64,000 bases of DNA from Buchnera aphidicola (Aphis fabae) (GTDB lineage: Bacteria > Pseudomonadota > Gammaproteobacteria > Enterobacterales > Enterobacteriaceae), in assembly GCF_009069125.1 (NCBI RefSeq), contig NZ_CP042427.1, positions 570,832 to 634,831 on the forward strand, in the 5' to 3' direction. Positions within the stretch are counted from its first letter, which is position 1; the number at the start of each line of letters is the position of its first letter. The notes beneath the pieces are model-generated. The model did no database searches, was not told where the DNA came from, and worked only from the letters and a program-made list of their open reading frames with translations. Position numbers and translations under genes: made by a program. This document shows positions 33,235 through 41,787 of this stretch, piece by piece.

Positions 33235-33966
33235 ATGAAAGATGCAGAAAAAAAATTAATAGAAAACTTATTTAATCGTTTAAAAAAAACTGAATTAAAT
33301 TCTTCTGAACGAGATAATGAAGCAAATAGTTTAATCCAAGATCTGGTAAAAAAACAACCATATTCTTCTTATTATATGACGCAAACAATATTAATCCAAG
33401 AAACAGCAATAAAAAAATTAAGTTTAAAACTTGAAGAATTAACCAATCAAATATCAAACTTAAGTTTAAATAAAACAACTAAAAAACCAAGTTTTTTATC
33501 TAGTTTTTTTAAAAAATCACCAACTTCTTCAGATATGTTTAATAATAATATTTGGAAAAAAGATCAAAATTCTTCAGGAAATTATCATCCTTTATCATCA
33601 TCTTCTCCAACTATCAGTAGTAATAATGGTAATAGCGGTAATAGTGGGTTTCTTAAAAATGCTTTGCAGACAGCAACTGGTGTAGCAGGAGGAATGATTT
33701 TAGGTAATATGTTAATGAATGTTTTTAATCATAGTAAACCTGAAGAAGAGGTGTTCAATACTATTAACGAATCTTCTATATATAATATAGAAAACCACGA
33801 ATTGAATCCAGATAATGAAAATAATTTAATCGACTATGATAATGAAAATCATTTTTACACTTCTGAAAATACGTCTAATTTTGATGATGATCATATTAAT
33901 GACATTAATGATGATATGAATAATACAAGTGATATTAATGATATTAATGATGATAATTTTATTTAA
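33235..33966 (+). CDS. DUF2076 family protein with acidic Asn/Asp-rich tail
   Basis: This 243-residue protein belongs to the DUF2076 family by its N-terminus: SSERDNEANSLIQDLVKKQP and YYMTQTILIQETAIKKL over residues about 18-65. The function of the family is unknown to me. After this comes a predicted coiled-coil-like stretch (LSLKLEELTNQISNL), a low-complexity Ser/Asn region and a glycine-rich segment, TATGVAGGMILGNMLMN, near residue 150. The last 80 residues are dominated by Asp, Asn and Glu, with repeated Asp-Ile-Asn-Asp units. No signal peptide is visible at the N-terminus. TATAAT at 33211-33216 could be a -10 element. The gene stands alone between gyrA and the peroxiredoxin gene. Confidence 0.82.
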   Translation: MKDAEKKLIENLFNRLKKTELNSSERDNEANSLIQDLVKKQPYSSYYMTQTILIQETAIKKLSLKLEELTNQISNLSLNKTTKKPSFLSSFFKKSPTSSDMFNNNIWKKDQNSSGNYHPLSSSSPTISSNNGNSGNSGFLKNALQTATGVAGGMILGNMLMNVFNHSKPEEEVFNTINESSIYNIENHELNPDNENNLIDYDNENHFYTSENTSNFDDDHINDINDDMNNTSDINDINDDNFI

Positions 33967-34014
33967 TTATTTGAAATATTTTATATAAAATTATTTTCAA
34001 TTCGAAAATTTTAA

Positions 34015-34043
34015 TAAAGCCAGCATATTTTTTGCTGACTTTA
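34015..34043 (-). terminator. Hairpin downstream of the peroxiredoxin gene
   Basis: A stem of ten pairs with one C-A mismatch (TAAAG-C-CAGCA / TGCTG-A-CTTTA, loop of seven T-rich bases) lies between the convergent DUF2076 and peroxiredoxin genes. It is more GC-rich than its surroundings. On the minus strand the stem is followed by TTAAAATTTT, compatible with termination of the peroxiredoxin transcript; on the plus strand only purines follow. Confidence 0.5.
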
Positions 34044-34059
34044 AGATAAAAAATAATTC

Positions 34060-34656
34060 TTAAGAAAAATGTTTATCTAAATATGAAGAAATTCCTTGTA
34101 AAGAAGTAGTTATTCCATCTTTTCCTGGTTCCCAATTTGCAGGGCAGACTTCTCCATATTGATTATGAAATTCTATAGCATCTATCATTCGTATTATTTC
34201 ATTTACATTACGTCCAAACGGAAGATCATTAACAATTTGATGACGTATTATCCAATTTTTATCAATTAAAAATGATGCTCTTAATGCAATATTTAATTCT
34301 GGATGTTCAATACCATAAGATTTTTGAATTTCATGCTTGATATCAGATACCATTGGAAATTTAATTTTTCCAATTCCTCCTTTTTTAGGAAGGGTATTTT
34401 GCCATGCTTGATGTACAAAAACACTATCAATAGATACACCTACAATTTTTACATTTCTCTTATAAAATTCTTCATAAGATTTATTAAATTCCATAATTTC
34501 AGAAGGGCATACAAAAGTAAAATCCATAGGCCAAAAAAACAACATAACTGATTGACCATTAGAATATTTTTTCAAATCAAAAGTATTTGTAATTTCACCA
34601 TTACTTAAAATTGCTGGAGCTGTAAAATTTGGTGCTTTTTTTGTTACTAAAACCAT
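34060..34656 (-). CDS. tsa: 2-Cys peroxiredoxin (TsaA/AhpC type)
   Basis: This thioredoxin-fold peroxidase reduces hydrogen peroxide and organic peroxides. The 198-residue product has the peroxidatic cysteine in DFTFVCPSE near residue 50 and the resolving cysteine in GEVCPANW near residue 170. The sequence is closer to the typical 2-Cys Prx1 subfamily than to E. coli AhpC, with GGIG near residue 97, where sensitive Prx1 enzymes have GGLG. No AhpF gene is in the window, so the reductant is not known from this sequence. The ribosome site AAAGGAG is the strongest I noticed here, which suggests high expression. Confidence 0.95.
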   Translation of the reverse strand: MVLVTKKAPNFTAPAILSNGEITNTFDLKKYSNGQSVMLFFWPMDFTFVCPSEIMEFNKSYEEFYKRNVKIVGVSIDSVFVHQAWQNTLPKKGGIGKIKFPMVSDIKHEIQKSYGIEHPELNIALRASFLIDKNWIIRHQIVNDLPFGRNVNEIIRMIDAIEFHNQYGEVCPANWEPGKDGITTSLQGISSYLDKHFS

Positions 34657-34740
34657 TTTTATCTCCTTTTATTGTGAAATAAAATTAAAGTCATGATTTT
34701 TTAAAATATTTTATTTTTTTAATTTAAAAAAGAGTTTTTT

Positions 34741-35406
34741 ATGAATAGTAGTTTAACTTGGAAAGATCTTTTATCTCAAGAAAAAAAAAAATATTTTTTT
34801 GATGCTATTAATTATATTAACAAAGAACGTTTAACGAAAATCATATATCCTTCTTCTAAAGATATATTTAAAGCTTTTTTACTAACTTCTTTTGATGAAA
34901 TTAAAGTAGTTATTGTTGGACAGGACCCTTATTTTTCAAATAATCAAGCACACGGATTGGCATTTTCAGTTCCTAAAAATAAAAATATACCACCTTCGTT
35001 AAGAAATATATATAAAGAATTAAATAGTGATTTTAAGAAAAAATATATATTTAATCATGGTTGTCTTGAAAATTGGGCAAAACAAGGTGTTTTTTTATTA
35101 AATTCTATTTTAACTGTTGAGTCAGGAAAACCAAGATCCCATAATAATATAGGATGGGAAATATTTACTAATAAAGTGATTTTTTATATTAGCAAATATA
35201 AAAAATCTGTTGTTTTTTTACTTTGGGGAAATAACGCTCAAAAAAAATATAATTTAATTGATACTAATAAACATTATATTTTAAAGTCATCGCATCCATC
35301 TCCATTATCAGCACATCGAGGTTTTTTGGGATGCAAACATTTTTCTAAAACTAATAAAATATTAGTTGAATGTAAAAAAAAAGAAATTAATTGGTTTGAT
35401 ATTTAA
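34741..35406 (+). CDS. ung: Uracil-DNA glycosylase
   Basis: Ung removes uracil from DNA and so counters C-to-T change. The product has 221 residues (E. coli 229). The catalytic aspartate is in GQDPY near residue 62, and the DNA-intercalating loop HPSPLSAHRGF with the catalytic histidine is near 185. QAHGLAFSVP and the glycine-rich GVFLLNSILTV are conserved. In the first loop the usual GQDPYHG reads GQDPYFS, a departure from the common sequence. An A11 run at 34781-34791, near codons 14-17, is in frame. AAAGAG precedes the ATG. Confidence 0.97.
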   Translation: MNSSLTWKDLLSQEKKKYFFDAINYINKERLTKIIYPSSKDIFKAFLLTSFDEIKVVIVGQDPYFSNNQAHGLAFSVPKNKNIPPSLRNIYKELNSDFKKKYIFNHGCLENWAKQGVFLLNSILTVESGKPRSHNNIGWEIFTNKVIFYISKYKKSVVFLLWGNNAQKKYNLIDTNKHYILKSSHPSPLSAHRGFLGCKHFSKTNKILVECKKKEINWFDI

Positions 35407-35415
35407 ATTTGTACG

Positions 35416-35454
35416 TAAAAATAGAAAAAATTTATAAAATTTTTTCTATTTTTA
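35416..35454. terminator. Long perfect hairpin between convergent ung and grpE
   Basis: An 18 bp perfect inverted repeat with a three-base loop spans this site. It begins TAAAAATAG and mirrors as CTATTTTTA, ten bases after the ung stop. The stem consists of A runs facing T runs, so either strand ends the stem with a T-rich stretch. It is a plausible bidirectional terminator for ung and grpE, which converge here with about 100 bp between them. Confidence 0.6.
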
Positions 35455-35506
35455 TTTATATACTCAGTAGTTTTAATGTGTTTTATAATTAAAAATATAA
35501 ATTTTT

Positions 35507-36082
35507 TTAAGTTTTAGAAATTATTACAAATGCTTTACGAAGTATAATATTATTAAAGCTAAAACCTTTTCGTGTTACTGAAATAATGTGATTCGGTTGT
35601 ATTTCTTTTGAATTTTCGGTTAATATAACATGATGAATTTTTGGATTAAAAATTTCATTTTTTTTACCTTCTATTTTTACTCCAAATTTATACATTATTT
35701 TTAATAAAGACTCTAATATTAACTGTATTCCTTGTACTAATGATTCTTTATCTAAATTTGAATTTTTAGAAAAAGATAAAGTATCTTCTAAAATGTCTAT
35801 AATAGGAATTATTTTTTTAAAAAATTCTTCTTTTTTTATGTTTTTTATATTTTTTATTTCTATTTCAGATTTTTTTTTAATATTTTCTATATATGCTAAA
35901 TGTCTTAATTGCATATCATGTATTTTTTTTTGATTGTTTGATAGTTTTTCTTTTAATTCGTTTAATTCATTTTTATTTGTCTTTTTAAGTGTAGAAACAT
36001 TATTTAGTTTTTCTTCGTTTTCTTTTTCTTGATCTTGTTTTGAAATATTTTTATTTATTTCTTGTTTTTCTTCAGTATCCAT
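35507..36082 (-). CDS. grpE: Nucleotide exchange factor GrpE
   Basis: GrpE releases ADP from DnaK. The product has 191 residues (E. coli 197). The N-terminal 50 residues are charged and unconserved, followed by a long helix typical of the dimerisation stalk (residues about 40-95). The C-terminal beta domain shows KFGVKIEG, NPKIHHVI and the final VTRKGFSFNNIILRKAFVII. The ATG start is preceded by GGTGAT. I could not recognise a heat-shock sigma-32 promoter in the 118 bp divergent spacer to nadK. Confidence 0.95.
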   Translation of the reverse strand: MDTEEKQEINKNISKQDQEKENEEKLNNVSTLKKTNKNELNELKEKLSNNQKKIHDMQLRHLAYIENIKKKSEIEIKNIKNIKKEEFFKKIIPIIDILEDTLSFSKNSNLDKESLVQGIQLILESLLKIMYKFGVKIEGKKNEIFNPKIHHVILTENSKEIQPNHIISVTRKGFSFNNIILRKAFVIISKT

Positions 36083-36200
36083 AATATCACCGTTTTGAAT
36101 ATTACTGTATTAGTTAAATATAGATTTGTTTTATATGTTTTTTAAGTTAATTCATGTATTAATTAAATATATATATATATTCATTAGGGATTTTAATGCA

Positions 36201-37079
36201 ATGAAACAATATTTTAATTGTATCGGTATTGTTGGACGTCCTCGTCATTATAATGCATTAAGAACACATGAGATACTTTATAAATGGTTAATTAAAAGAG
36301 GTTATAAAGTTTTTATTGAATATAATGTTTCTAAAAAGTTAAAATTAAAAAATCCAAAAACTGCTACATTAATAGAAATCGGTCAACTTTGTGATTTAGC
36401 TATAGTAATTGGTGGAGATGGAAACTTATTATGTACAGCTCGAATTTTATCATATTTTAATATTAAAATCATTGGTATTAATCGAGGAAATTTAGGTTTT
36501 TTAACAGATTTAAATCCTGATAATCGATTTAAAAAATTATCTGAAGTTTTATCTGGAAACTATTTTATAGAAAACCGTTTTTTATTAGATGTAAAAATTT
36601 ATAAGGAAAAAAAACTTTATCAATCTAGTATAGCTGTTAATGAAGTTGTTTTACATCCTAAATATGTAGCTCATATGATAGAATTTGAAGTTTATATTGA
36701 CGAAAAATTTGCTTTTGCACAACGTTCAGATGGGTTAATTATTTCAACTCCCACTGGTTCAACAGGTTATTCACTTTCTGCAGGAGGACCAATTATAGCA
36801 GCTTCTTTGGAAGCTATATTATTGATACCCATGTTTCCTCATACTTTGTCAGCTCGACCATTAGTAATTAGAAGTGATAGTGTAATTTGTTTAAAGTTTT
36901 CTAATGTAGAAAAAGATTTAAAAATTAGTTGTGATAGTCAAATAGTATTACCTGTTAAAAAAAAACAACATGTTCTTCTTCAAAGAAGTAATTACTATTT
37001 AAATCTCGTGCATCCGAAAAGCTATAACTATTTTGAAACTTTAACTTCAAAATTAAATTGGTCTAAAAAATTTTTTTAA
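36201..37079 (+). CDS. nadK: NAD kinase
   Basis: NadK phosphorylates NAD to NADP. I start at the ATG at 36201: it gives 292 residues, the E. coli length, with N-terminus [16 protein letters not shown], and AGGGA lies at 36186-36190. A longer in-frame reading from 36126 adds 25 hydrophobic, unconserved residues. The GGDGN motif near residue 72, [11 protein letters not shown] near 97 and [23 protein letters not shown] near 174 are the family's ATP- and NAD-binding elements. It diverges from grpE and precedes bamE by 132 bp. Confidence 0.96.
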   Translation: MKQYFNCIGIVGRPRHYNALRTHEILYKWLIKRGYKVFIEYNVSKKLKLKNPKTATLIEIGQLCDLAIVIGGDGNLLCTARILSYFNIKIIGINRGNLGFLTDLNPDNRFKKLSEVLSGNYFIENRFLLDVKIYKEKKLYQSSIAVNEVVLHPKYVAHMIEFEVYIDEKFAFAQRSDGLIISTPTGSTGYSLSAGGPIIAASLEAILLIPMFPHTLSARPLVIRSDSVICLKFSNVEKDLKISCDSQIVLPVKKKQHVLLQRSNYYLNLVHPKSYNYFETLTSKLNWSKKFF

Positions 37080-37211
37080 AATTATATAATATTTTTAATA
37101 TATTACATATATAAATATGATCTAATATTCTCGAATTGTATATTTACAAGAGAATTATTATAAAAATTATTATTAACAATATTTTATAAAGTAGTAGGAA
37201 ATAATTTATTA

Positions 37212-37529
37212 ATGAATATTCAAATTTTTATAATTAAAATATTATTAATAACTTTTTTATTGACTAGTTGTTCATTTTTAGACAATAAAAATTATAATTA
37301 TAATAATATAGATAAGTTTTATTTCAGTTTAAATGAGTTTAAAAAAAATTATAAAGGTATGACAAGAGAGCAAATAATTTATATTTTTGGAAATCCTATA
37401 ATTTCTGATTCTTTTAGTGATACTTATCATTATATTTTTTGTAAACAATCTACAAAAGATACATGTCAAAAAACAACATTAAATATTTTTTTTAAAGAAG
37501 ATAAAGTTTTTTATTTTAGTATTGAATAA
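37212..37529 (+). CDS. bamE: Outer-membrane assembly lipoprotein BamE (SmpA)
   Basis: BamE is a small lipoprotein of the BAM complex that inserts outer-membrane proteins. The 105-residue product (E. coli 113) has a hydrophobic signal ending in the lipobox LLTSC, with the lipidated cysteine at residue 20. The conserved fold follows: [19 protein letters not shown] near residue 55 and HYIFCKQ. The C-terminus is shorter than in E. coli. Its retention implies an outer membrane with at least some beta-barrel assembly. It converges on ssrA with a 29 bp gap. Confidence 0.93.
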   Translation: MNIQIFIIKILLITFLLTSCSFLDNKNYNYNNIDKFYFSLNEFKKNYKGMTREQIIYIFGNPIISDSFSDTYHYIFCKQSTKDTCQKTTLNIFFKEDKVFYFSIE

Positions 37530-37558
37530 TTTGAATAAATTATAATATTTAAAAATTT

Positions 37559-37929
37559 TGGAGCTGGCGGGATTTGAACCCGCGTCCAAAATTTCTATAA
37601 ATAAAGATACTACATGCTTAGTTTTTCTTATATGTTAAATTCTTTTCCTAATTTAGAAAAACTTATTTTAGGAGTATAGCTTAAGAAATATTTTTACGTG
37701 TTATTATCAAGCTTTTTTCACGTTTTCTCTTTAATGCATGACCTTTAGTAATTTCTCGTTATAAAAGAGTTAATTTTGAGAATAAAGGGCATTATACAGT
37801 TTTTTAAGCTGCTAATGCGTAGTTTTGTTTATTATTTGTAGCTATTTTTTTACGGCTTTTTACGAGGCAAACCGTTCCTCGGCATGCACTTTATTTTTTT
37901 GATAATCTTGTCGAATCCAAAACAGCCCC
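37559..37929 (-). ncRNA. ssrA: tmRNA (transfer-messenger RNA)
   Basis: tmRNA rescues stalled ribosomes by acting as an alanyl-tRNA and as a short message. The 5' end on the minus strand reads GGGGCTG (37929-37923) and pairs with CAGCTCC at the 3' end (37566-37560), leaving discriminator A at 37559. G3 faces U, the alanine identity pair. The T arm GCGGGTTCAAATCCCGC, the D-like TTGGATTCGAC, and GCATGCCGAGG near the 5' end match E. coli tmRNA. Length is about 371 nt (E. coli 363). The bases after the discriminator are AAA, so the CCA end is not encoded and must be added. The middle is very AT-rich, and pseudoknots are hard to trace by eye. Confidence 0.97.
37804..37839 (-). other. tmRNA proteolysis-tag reading frame
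   Basis: Inside ssrA the minus strand reads ACA AAT AAT AAA CAA AAC TAC GCA TTA GCA GCT TAA. This gives the tag TNNKQNYALAA before a UAA stop. The end YALAA is identical to E. coli, where it marks proteins for ClpXP and related proteases. The resume codon is placed by analogy: E. coli has TAG plus two bases before its first GCA, and here TAG plus CT precedes ACA. The tag is one residue longer than in E. coli. Confidence 0.75.
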
Positions 37930-37939
37930 ATATTTGGAG

Positions 37940-37971
37940 ATTATAAATTAATTAATTTATTAGTATTACAA
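37940..37971 (-). promoter_or_regulatory. Candidate ssrA promoter
   Basis: On the minus strand a perfect TATAAT (37945-37940) lies ten bases before the mature tmRNA 5' end. TTGTAA (37971-37966) stands 20 bases further upstream, which is longer than the usual 17. The -10 placement is credible, given that tmRNA precursors are trimmed at the 5' end; the -35 call is weak. Confidence 0.45.
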
Positions 37972-38071
37972 AAAAAAATAAAGTTGTCTAGAAAATATTT
38001 TAAAAGCATTTAAACTGGAAAAATTATTTTTAATGTTTTTTAGATTTATAAATTTTAAAATGGAGTAAATT

Positions 38072-38398
38072 GTGGATATAATTAAAAAGATAGAAAATCA
38101 AATTAAAGATAATGTTATTTTAATTTATATGAAAGGAACGCCAAGCGCTCCTAGTTGTGGTTTTTCTGCTCAAGCTGTACAAGCTTTATCAGCATGTGGA
38201 GAAAAATTTGCATATGTAGATGTTTTAGAAAATACAGATATTAGAAGAGAATTACCTAAGTATGCAAATTGGCCTACATTTCCTCAATTATGGATAGATG
38301 GTGAGTTAATAGGAGGTTGTAGCATTATAATAGAAATGATGCAAAATGGAGATCTACAGAAGTTAATATCTAAAACAATAAATAAATATAATAAATAA
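38072..38398 (+). CDS. grxD: Monothiol glutaredoxin (Grx4), GTG start
   Basis: GrxD is a CGFS-type glutaredoxin that binds and hands on [2Fe-2S] clusters. The 108-residue product (E. coli 115) shows the active site SCGFSAQAVQAL near residue 30, WPTFPQLWIDGELIGG near 73 and the preceding KGTPSAPSCG. The start codon is GTG at 38072: GGAG stands six bases upstream, and the resulting N-terminus aligns with the family. The C-terminal acidic tail of E. coli is missing. It diverges from ssrA. Confidence 0.96.
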   Translation: MDIIKKIENQIKDNVILIYMKGTPSAPSCGFSAQAVQALSACGEKFAYVDVLENTDIRRELPKYANWPTFPQLWIDGELIGGCSIIIEMMQNGDLQKLISKTINKYNK

Positions 38399-38422
38399 AA
38401 TTCAATTTATTAAATTACTTTT

Positions 38423-38472
38423 AAAAAAGATATGACATTTTTAAAAAAATATTATTAATGTCATATCTTTTT
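38423..38472. terminator. Bidirectional terminator between grxD and rnt
   Basis: A 16 bp perfect stem (38424-38439 with 38457-38472; AAAAAGATATGACATT at the left arm) closes a 17-base loop. T5 ends the plus-strand stem, and T6 ends the minus-strand one. It lies between the convergent grxD and rnt genes and is among the best terminators in the window for both. Confidence 0.75.
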
Positions 38473-38510
38473 ATAATTTTTAAAAATTTTATAAAAACTA
38501 AAATAGTATT

Positions 38511-39173
38511 TTAATTTTTAAGAAAAGTATTTGTATTTTTTATATTAACTGGCCATCCACCTAAACATTTCCAACGATTCACTAATTCGCAAAAAAGATT
38601 TGCAGTTTGTAAAGTATCATAAAGTGCAGAATGAGCTTGATTATTATCAAATGTTAATCCAACAGCTTTACATGCTTTTGCTAGAACTGTTTCTCCAACA
38701 ACTAATGCACTTAGTGCGGCTGTATCAAATGTAACAAATGGATGAAATGGATTTTTTTTAATTTGAAGTCTTTGTATTGCTGCCATTAAAAAATTATGAT
38801 CAAAACTAGCATTATGCGCAACTACAATACCTTTTCTACAACCTTCTATTTTTATTCCTTGTTTTACTGTTTCTAATATTGATTTAATTGCTAATTTTTC
38901 GCTAATAGCACCACGTAATGGATTAAATGGATCAATTTTATTAAATGCAATGGCATCAGGATTAATAATGGATCCTTTAAAAGGTTTAATATGAAAGTGG
39001 AGTGTGCTTGCTGTATGCAACCACCCTAATTTATCCATTTTTAATGTTATTAAAGCAATTTCTAATAATGCATCGGTTTTTGGATTAAAACCAGCTGTTT
39101 CAATATCAATTACGACAGGATAAAAATTTCGAAATCGATTATTTAATAAATTAAATTCTTGCGTTGTAGGCAT
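38511..39173 (-). CDS. rnt: Ribonuclease T
   Basis: RNase T is a DEDD-type 3'-5' exonuclease that trims tRNA and other stable RNA ends. The product has 220 residues (E. coli 215). The catalytic motifs are visible: [11 protein letters not shown] near residue 20, [12 protein letters not shown] near 122, and [15 protein letters not shown] near 180. This activity could help mature the tmRNA and tRNA ends in a symbiont with few RNases; that is inference. A GAG element precedes the ATG. Confidence 0.97.
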   Translation of the reverse strand: MPTTQEFNLLNNRFRNFYPVVIDIETAGFNPKTDALLEIALITLKMDKLGWLHTASTLHFHIKPFKGSIINPDAIAFNKIDPFNPLRGAISEKLAIKSILETVKQGIKIEGCRKGIVVAHNASFDHNFLMAAIQRLQIKKNPFHPFVTFDTAALSALVVGETVLAKACKAVGLTFDNNQAHSALYDTLQTANLFCELVNRWKCLGGWPVNIKNTNTFLKN

Positions 39174-39239
39174 TTACATCTCATTTAAAAAACTATCGTT
39201 TTTATTTAATAAAATTAATTTTTATATTTATTATGATTC

Positions 39240-39269
39240 TTGTTTATTATGTAATAATTGTACTATAAT
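39240..39269 (+). promoter_or_regulatory. Candidate sigma-70 promoter of sodA
   Basis: TTGTTT (39240-39245) and a perfect TATAAT (39264-39269) are separated by 18 bases, about 73 bp before the sodA ATG. The spacing and -10 match the consensus. In a genome this AT-rich, chance matches are common, so confidence is moderate. I see no Fur, SoxS or ArcA site. Confidence 0.45.
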
Positions 39270-39341
39270 TTAATATAATATTTAAGATGAAATTTTTAAT
39301 TTAATTTTTATATATATTTCATATTTTAATAGGAAAAAAAA

Positions 39342-39953
39342 ATGAGTTATTTTTTACCTTCAATACCTTATTCATATAATTCTTTAGAACCTTATTTTGA
39401 TGAAGAAACAATGAAAATTCACCATACAAAACATCATCAAAATTATATTAATAATACTAATGCCATTTTAAAAGATACAGCTTTTTCTTCTCTTTCAATT
39501 GAAGAGCTGATGTCTATATTCAATGAAATAAGTTTAGACAATAAAAATGCACTTCGTAATAATGCAGGTGGACATATAAATCATAGTTTTTTTTGGGAAT
39601 CTTTAAAAATTAACACTGTATTAAATAGGAATGTCAAATTAGAATTAGAAAAAAGTTTTGGAAGTTTTGAATCTTTTAAAAATAAATTTGAAGAAATTGC
39701 TATGAAACATTTTGGTTCAGGATGGGTTTGGTTAGTAAATCAAAATGGAAAACTAGATATAGTATCTACTATAAACCAAGATAATCCATTAATGGGTAAA
39801 TTAATATCAAATACTTATGGTGAACCTATTTTAGGTTTAGATATTTGGGAACATGCATATTATTTAAAATATCAAAATAGAAAATTAGATTATATTCAAG
39901 CATTTTGGAATGTAGTAAATTGGGATAAAGTTGATATTCGCTTGCAAAAATAA
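39342..39953 (+). CDS. sodA: Superoxide dismutase [Mn]
   Basis: SodA converts superoxide to peroxide and oxygen. The product has 203 residues (E. coli SodA 206). Metal ligands are visible: His in [12 protein letters not shown] near residue 27, His in NHSFFWESL near 82, and Asp and His in [12 protein letters not shown] near 165. The segments [14 protein letters not shown] and SGWVWLV match the E. coli manganese enzyme rather than SodB. A GGAAAA element precedes the ATG. It works with the peroxiredoxin at 34060, which would remove the peroxide. Confidence 0.97.
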   Translation: MSYFLPSIPYSYNSLEPYFDEETMKIHHTKHHQNYINNTNAILKDTAFSSLSIEELMSIFNEISLDNKNALRNNAGGHINHSFFWESLKINTVLNRNVKLELEKSFGSFESFKNKFEEIAMKHFGSGWVWLVNQNGKLDIVSTINQDNPLMGKLISNTYGEPILGLDIWEHAYYLKYQNRKLDYIQAFWNVVNWDKVDIRLQK

Positions 39954-39966
39954 AATTTTTTATTAA

Positions 39967-39996
39967 AAACATATAATATATTTATATTATATGTTT
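39967..39996 (+). terminator. Hairpin after sodA
   Basis: A 14 bp perfect inverted repeat with a two-base loop (AAACATATAATATA / TATATTATATGTTT) starts 14 bp after the sodA stop. Only three T residues end it, and it is wholly AT except for one C-G pair. It may end sodA transcription or be processed; evidence is moderate to low. Confidence 0.4.
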
Positions 39997-40034
39997 GAAC
40001 ATATAAAATTATAGAAAAATATTAAAGGATTATT

Positions 40035-40583
40035 TTGAGTATTATTAAGATGATTGTAGGGTTGTCTAATCCTAAAAATAAATATCATAATACACGTCAT
40101 AACATAGGTTCTTGGTATATTTATTCTTTAGCAAAATATTTTAACACTTTATTAAAAGAAGACAAAAAATTTTTTGGTTTTATTGCTTCTATTAATATAC
40201 ATTCAAATGATATTCGTTTATTTATACCTAATATTTTTATGAATATTAATGGGATTGCAATATATAAAATATCTTCATTTTATAATATTAATTTAAACGA
40301 AATATTGGTAGTACATGATGACTTAGATTTAGAAGCTGGTAAATTAAAACTAAAATATAGTTATGGACATGGTGGTCATAATGGTTTAAGAAGTATTGTT
40401 AATATTTTTAATAAAAAAATAGATTTTTATAGGTTTAGAATTGGTATTGGTCGACCAAAAAATAAAAAAGAAATATCATCTTTTGTACTTTCAGATCCTA
40501 CAATAGAAGAAACTAATTTAATTAATATATCTATTCAATATGCTATAAAAGAAACTCTTATATTATTGAGTGATATTTCTTAA
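40035..40583 (+). CDS. pth: Peptidyl-tRNA hydrolase, TTG start
   Basis: Pth frees tRNA from peptidyl-tRNA released by ribosomes. The product has 182 residues (E. coli 194; the C-terminal helix is shorter). The catalytic histidine is in [11 protein letters not shown] near residue 21. [10 protein letters not shown] near 95 and [12 protein letters not shown] near 112 are conserved. The start is TTG at 40035: AAAGGA lies five bases before it, and the N-terminus [10 protein letters not shown] then aligns with E. coli. The in-frame ATG at 40050 would cut into the first strand. It precedes ychF by 64 bp, as in enterobacteria. Confidence 0.95.
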   Translation: MSIIKMIVGLSNPKNKYHNTRHNIGSWYIYSLAKYFNTLLKEDKKFFGFIASINIHSNDIRLFIPNIFMNINGIAIYKISSFYNINLNEILVVHDDLDLEAGKLKLKYSYGHGGHNGLRSIVNIFNKKIDFYRFRIGIGRPKNKKEISSFVLSDPTIEETNLINISIQYAIKETLILLSDIS

Positions 40584-40647
40584 TTAATTAAGAATTTTTT
40601 TATTGTTTTAATCTAAAATAAAGTTATTTATTTTAAGGTATATAAAT

Positions 40648-41736
40648 ATGGGTTTTAAATGCGGTATTATAGGTCTTCCTAATGTTGGTAAATCTACTTT
40701 ATTTAATGCCTTAACTAAAGGAAATTCTGCAATTGCAAATTTTCCATTTTGTACTATTAAACCTAATATTGGAATAGTTTCAGTTCCTGATATTCGTATT
40801 GATGAACTTTCTAAAATTGTTTCTCCTAAAAAAATAGTAAATACATGTATAGAATTTGTAGATATTGCTGGTTTAGTTAAAGGTGCGTCTAAAGGCGAGG
40901 GTTTGGGAAATCAATTTTTAAGCAATATTAGAGACACTCAAGCTATTGCACATGTTGTACGATGTTTTAAAGACGATAATATTAGTCATATTTATAATGA
41001 AATAAAACCTACAAACGATGTAGATATAATTAATTCTGAACTTATATTGTCTGATTTTGATTCTTGTAGAAAGTCTATATTAAAATTAGAAAAGAACTTG
41101 AAATATGATATAAAAGAAACAAAAAACAAATTAATTGTTTTAAATAAATGTATGAATCATTTAAAGCATTTTTTAATGCTTAAAACTTTACGATTAAATG
41201 AAACAGAAAAAAAAATGATTAGTGATTTTCGATTTTTAACTTTGAAACCAACGATGTATATTGCAAATATTAATGAGAATAAAGAATCTTTAGTTTTTTT
41301 AAATGAATTAAATGAAATAGCAAAAAAAGATAATTCTCTAGTTGTTCCAATTTATTCAAATTTAGAATTAGATTTGGTTAACATGAATAAAAAAGAACAA
41401 AAATATTTTATGAAAGCTTTTAATATAAGAAATTTAGGATTAAATAAAATTATTAAATACGGTTATAAAATTCTTGATTTAATAACATTTTTTACAGTTG
41501 GGATCAAAGAAATTCATGCTTGGTCTATACCTAATGGTAGTACGAGTGTTCAAGCAGCTCATAAAATTCATAGTGATTTTAGTAAAGGTTTTATTCGAGC
41601 TCAAATTATTAAGTATATAGATTTTATTCAATATAAAAGTGAAATTAAAGTTAAAGAAATGGGTAAATGTAAACTTGAAGGAAAAGATTATAAAATCGAA
41701 GATGGTGACATTGTTAACTTTTTGTTTAATATTTAA
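40648..41736 (+). CDS. ychF: Redox-regulated ATPase YchF (Obg family)
   Basis: YchF is an Obg-like P-loop protein that prefers ATP to GTP and associates with ribosomes. The product has 362 residues (E. coli 363). G1 GLPNVGKST is near residue 9, G3 DIAGLVKGAS near 70, and the altered G4 segment IANINENKE near 210, where GTPases have NKxD; this is typical of YchF. The C-terminal TGS domain spans about 280-362 and includes FFTVGIKEIHAWSI and IEDGDIVNF. The ATG follows TTAAGG. It is followed by a strong terminator. Confidence 0.97.
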   Translation: MGFKCGIIGLPNVGKSTLFNALTKGNSAIANFPFCTIKPNIGIVSVPDIRIDELSKIVSPKKIVNTCIEFVDIAGLVKGASKGEGLGNQFLSNIRDTQAIAHVVRCFKDDNISHIYNEIKPTNDVDIINSELILSDFDSCRKSILKLEKNLKYDIKETKNKLIVLNKCMNHLKHFLMLKTLRLNETEKKMISDFRFLTLKPTMYIANINENKESLVFLNELNEIAKKDNSLVVPIYSNLELDLVNMNKKEQKYFMKAFNIRNLGLNKIIKYGYKILDLITFFTVGIKEIHAWSIPNGSTSVQAAHKIHSDFSKGFIRAQIIKYIDFIQYKSEIKVKEMGKCKLEGKDYKIEDGDIVNFLFNI

Positions 41737-41787
41737 AAATAATTTAATTATTTAAAAACTATATGATATTTGTTAATTTATTTTTTT

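Noticed and set aside
36083..36200. Heat-shock (sigma-32) promoter for grpE
   Set aside because: I looked for CTTGAAA and CCCCAT-like elements on the minus strand and found no convincing pair.
37127..37155. Hairpin between nadK and bamE (ATTCTC/GAGAAT plus TTGTA/TACAA)
   Set aside because: The stem has a three-base bulge and no T run; it could be a weak RNA structure but does not support a terminator call.
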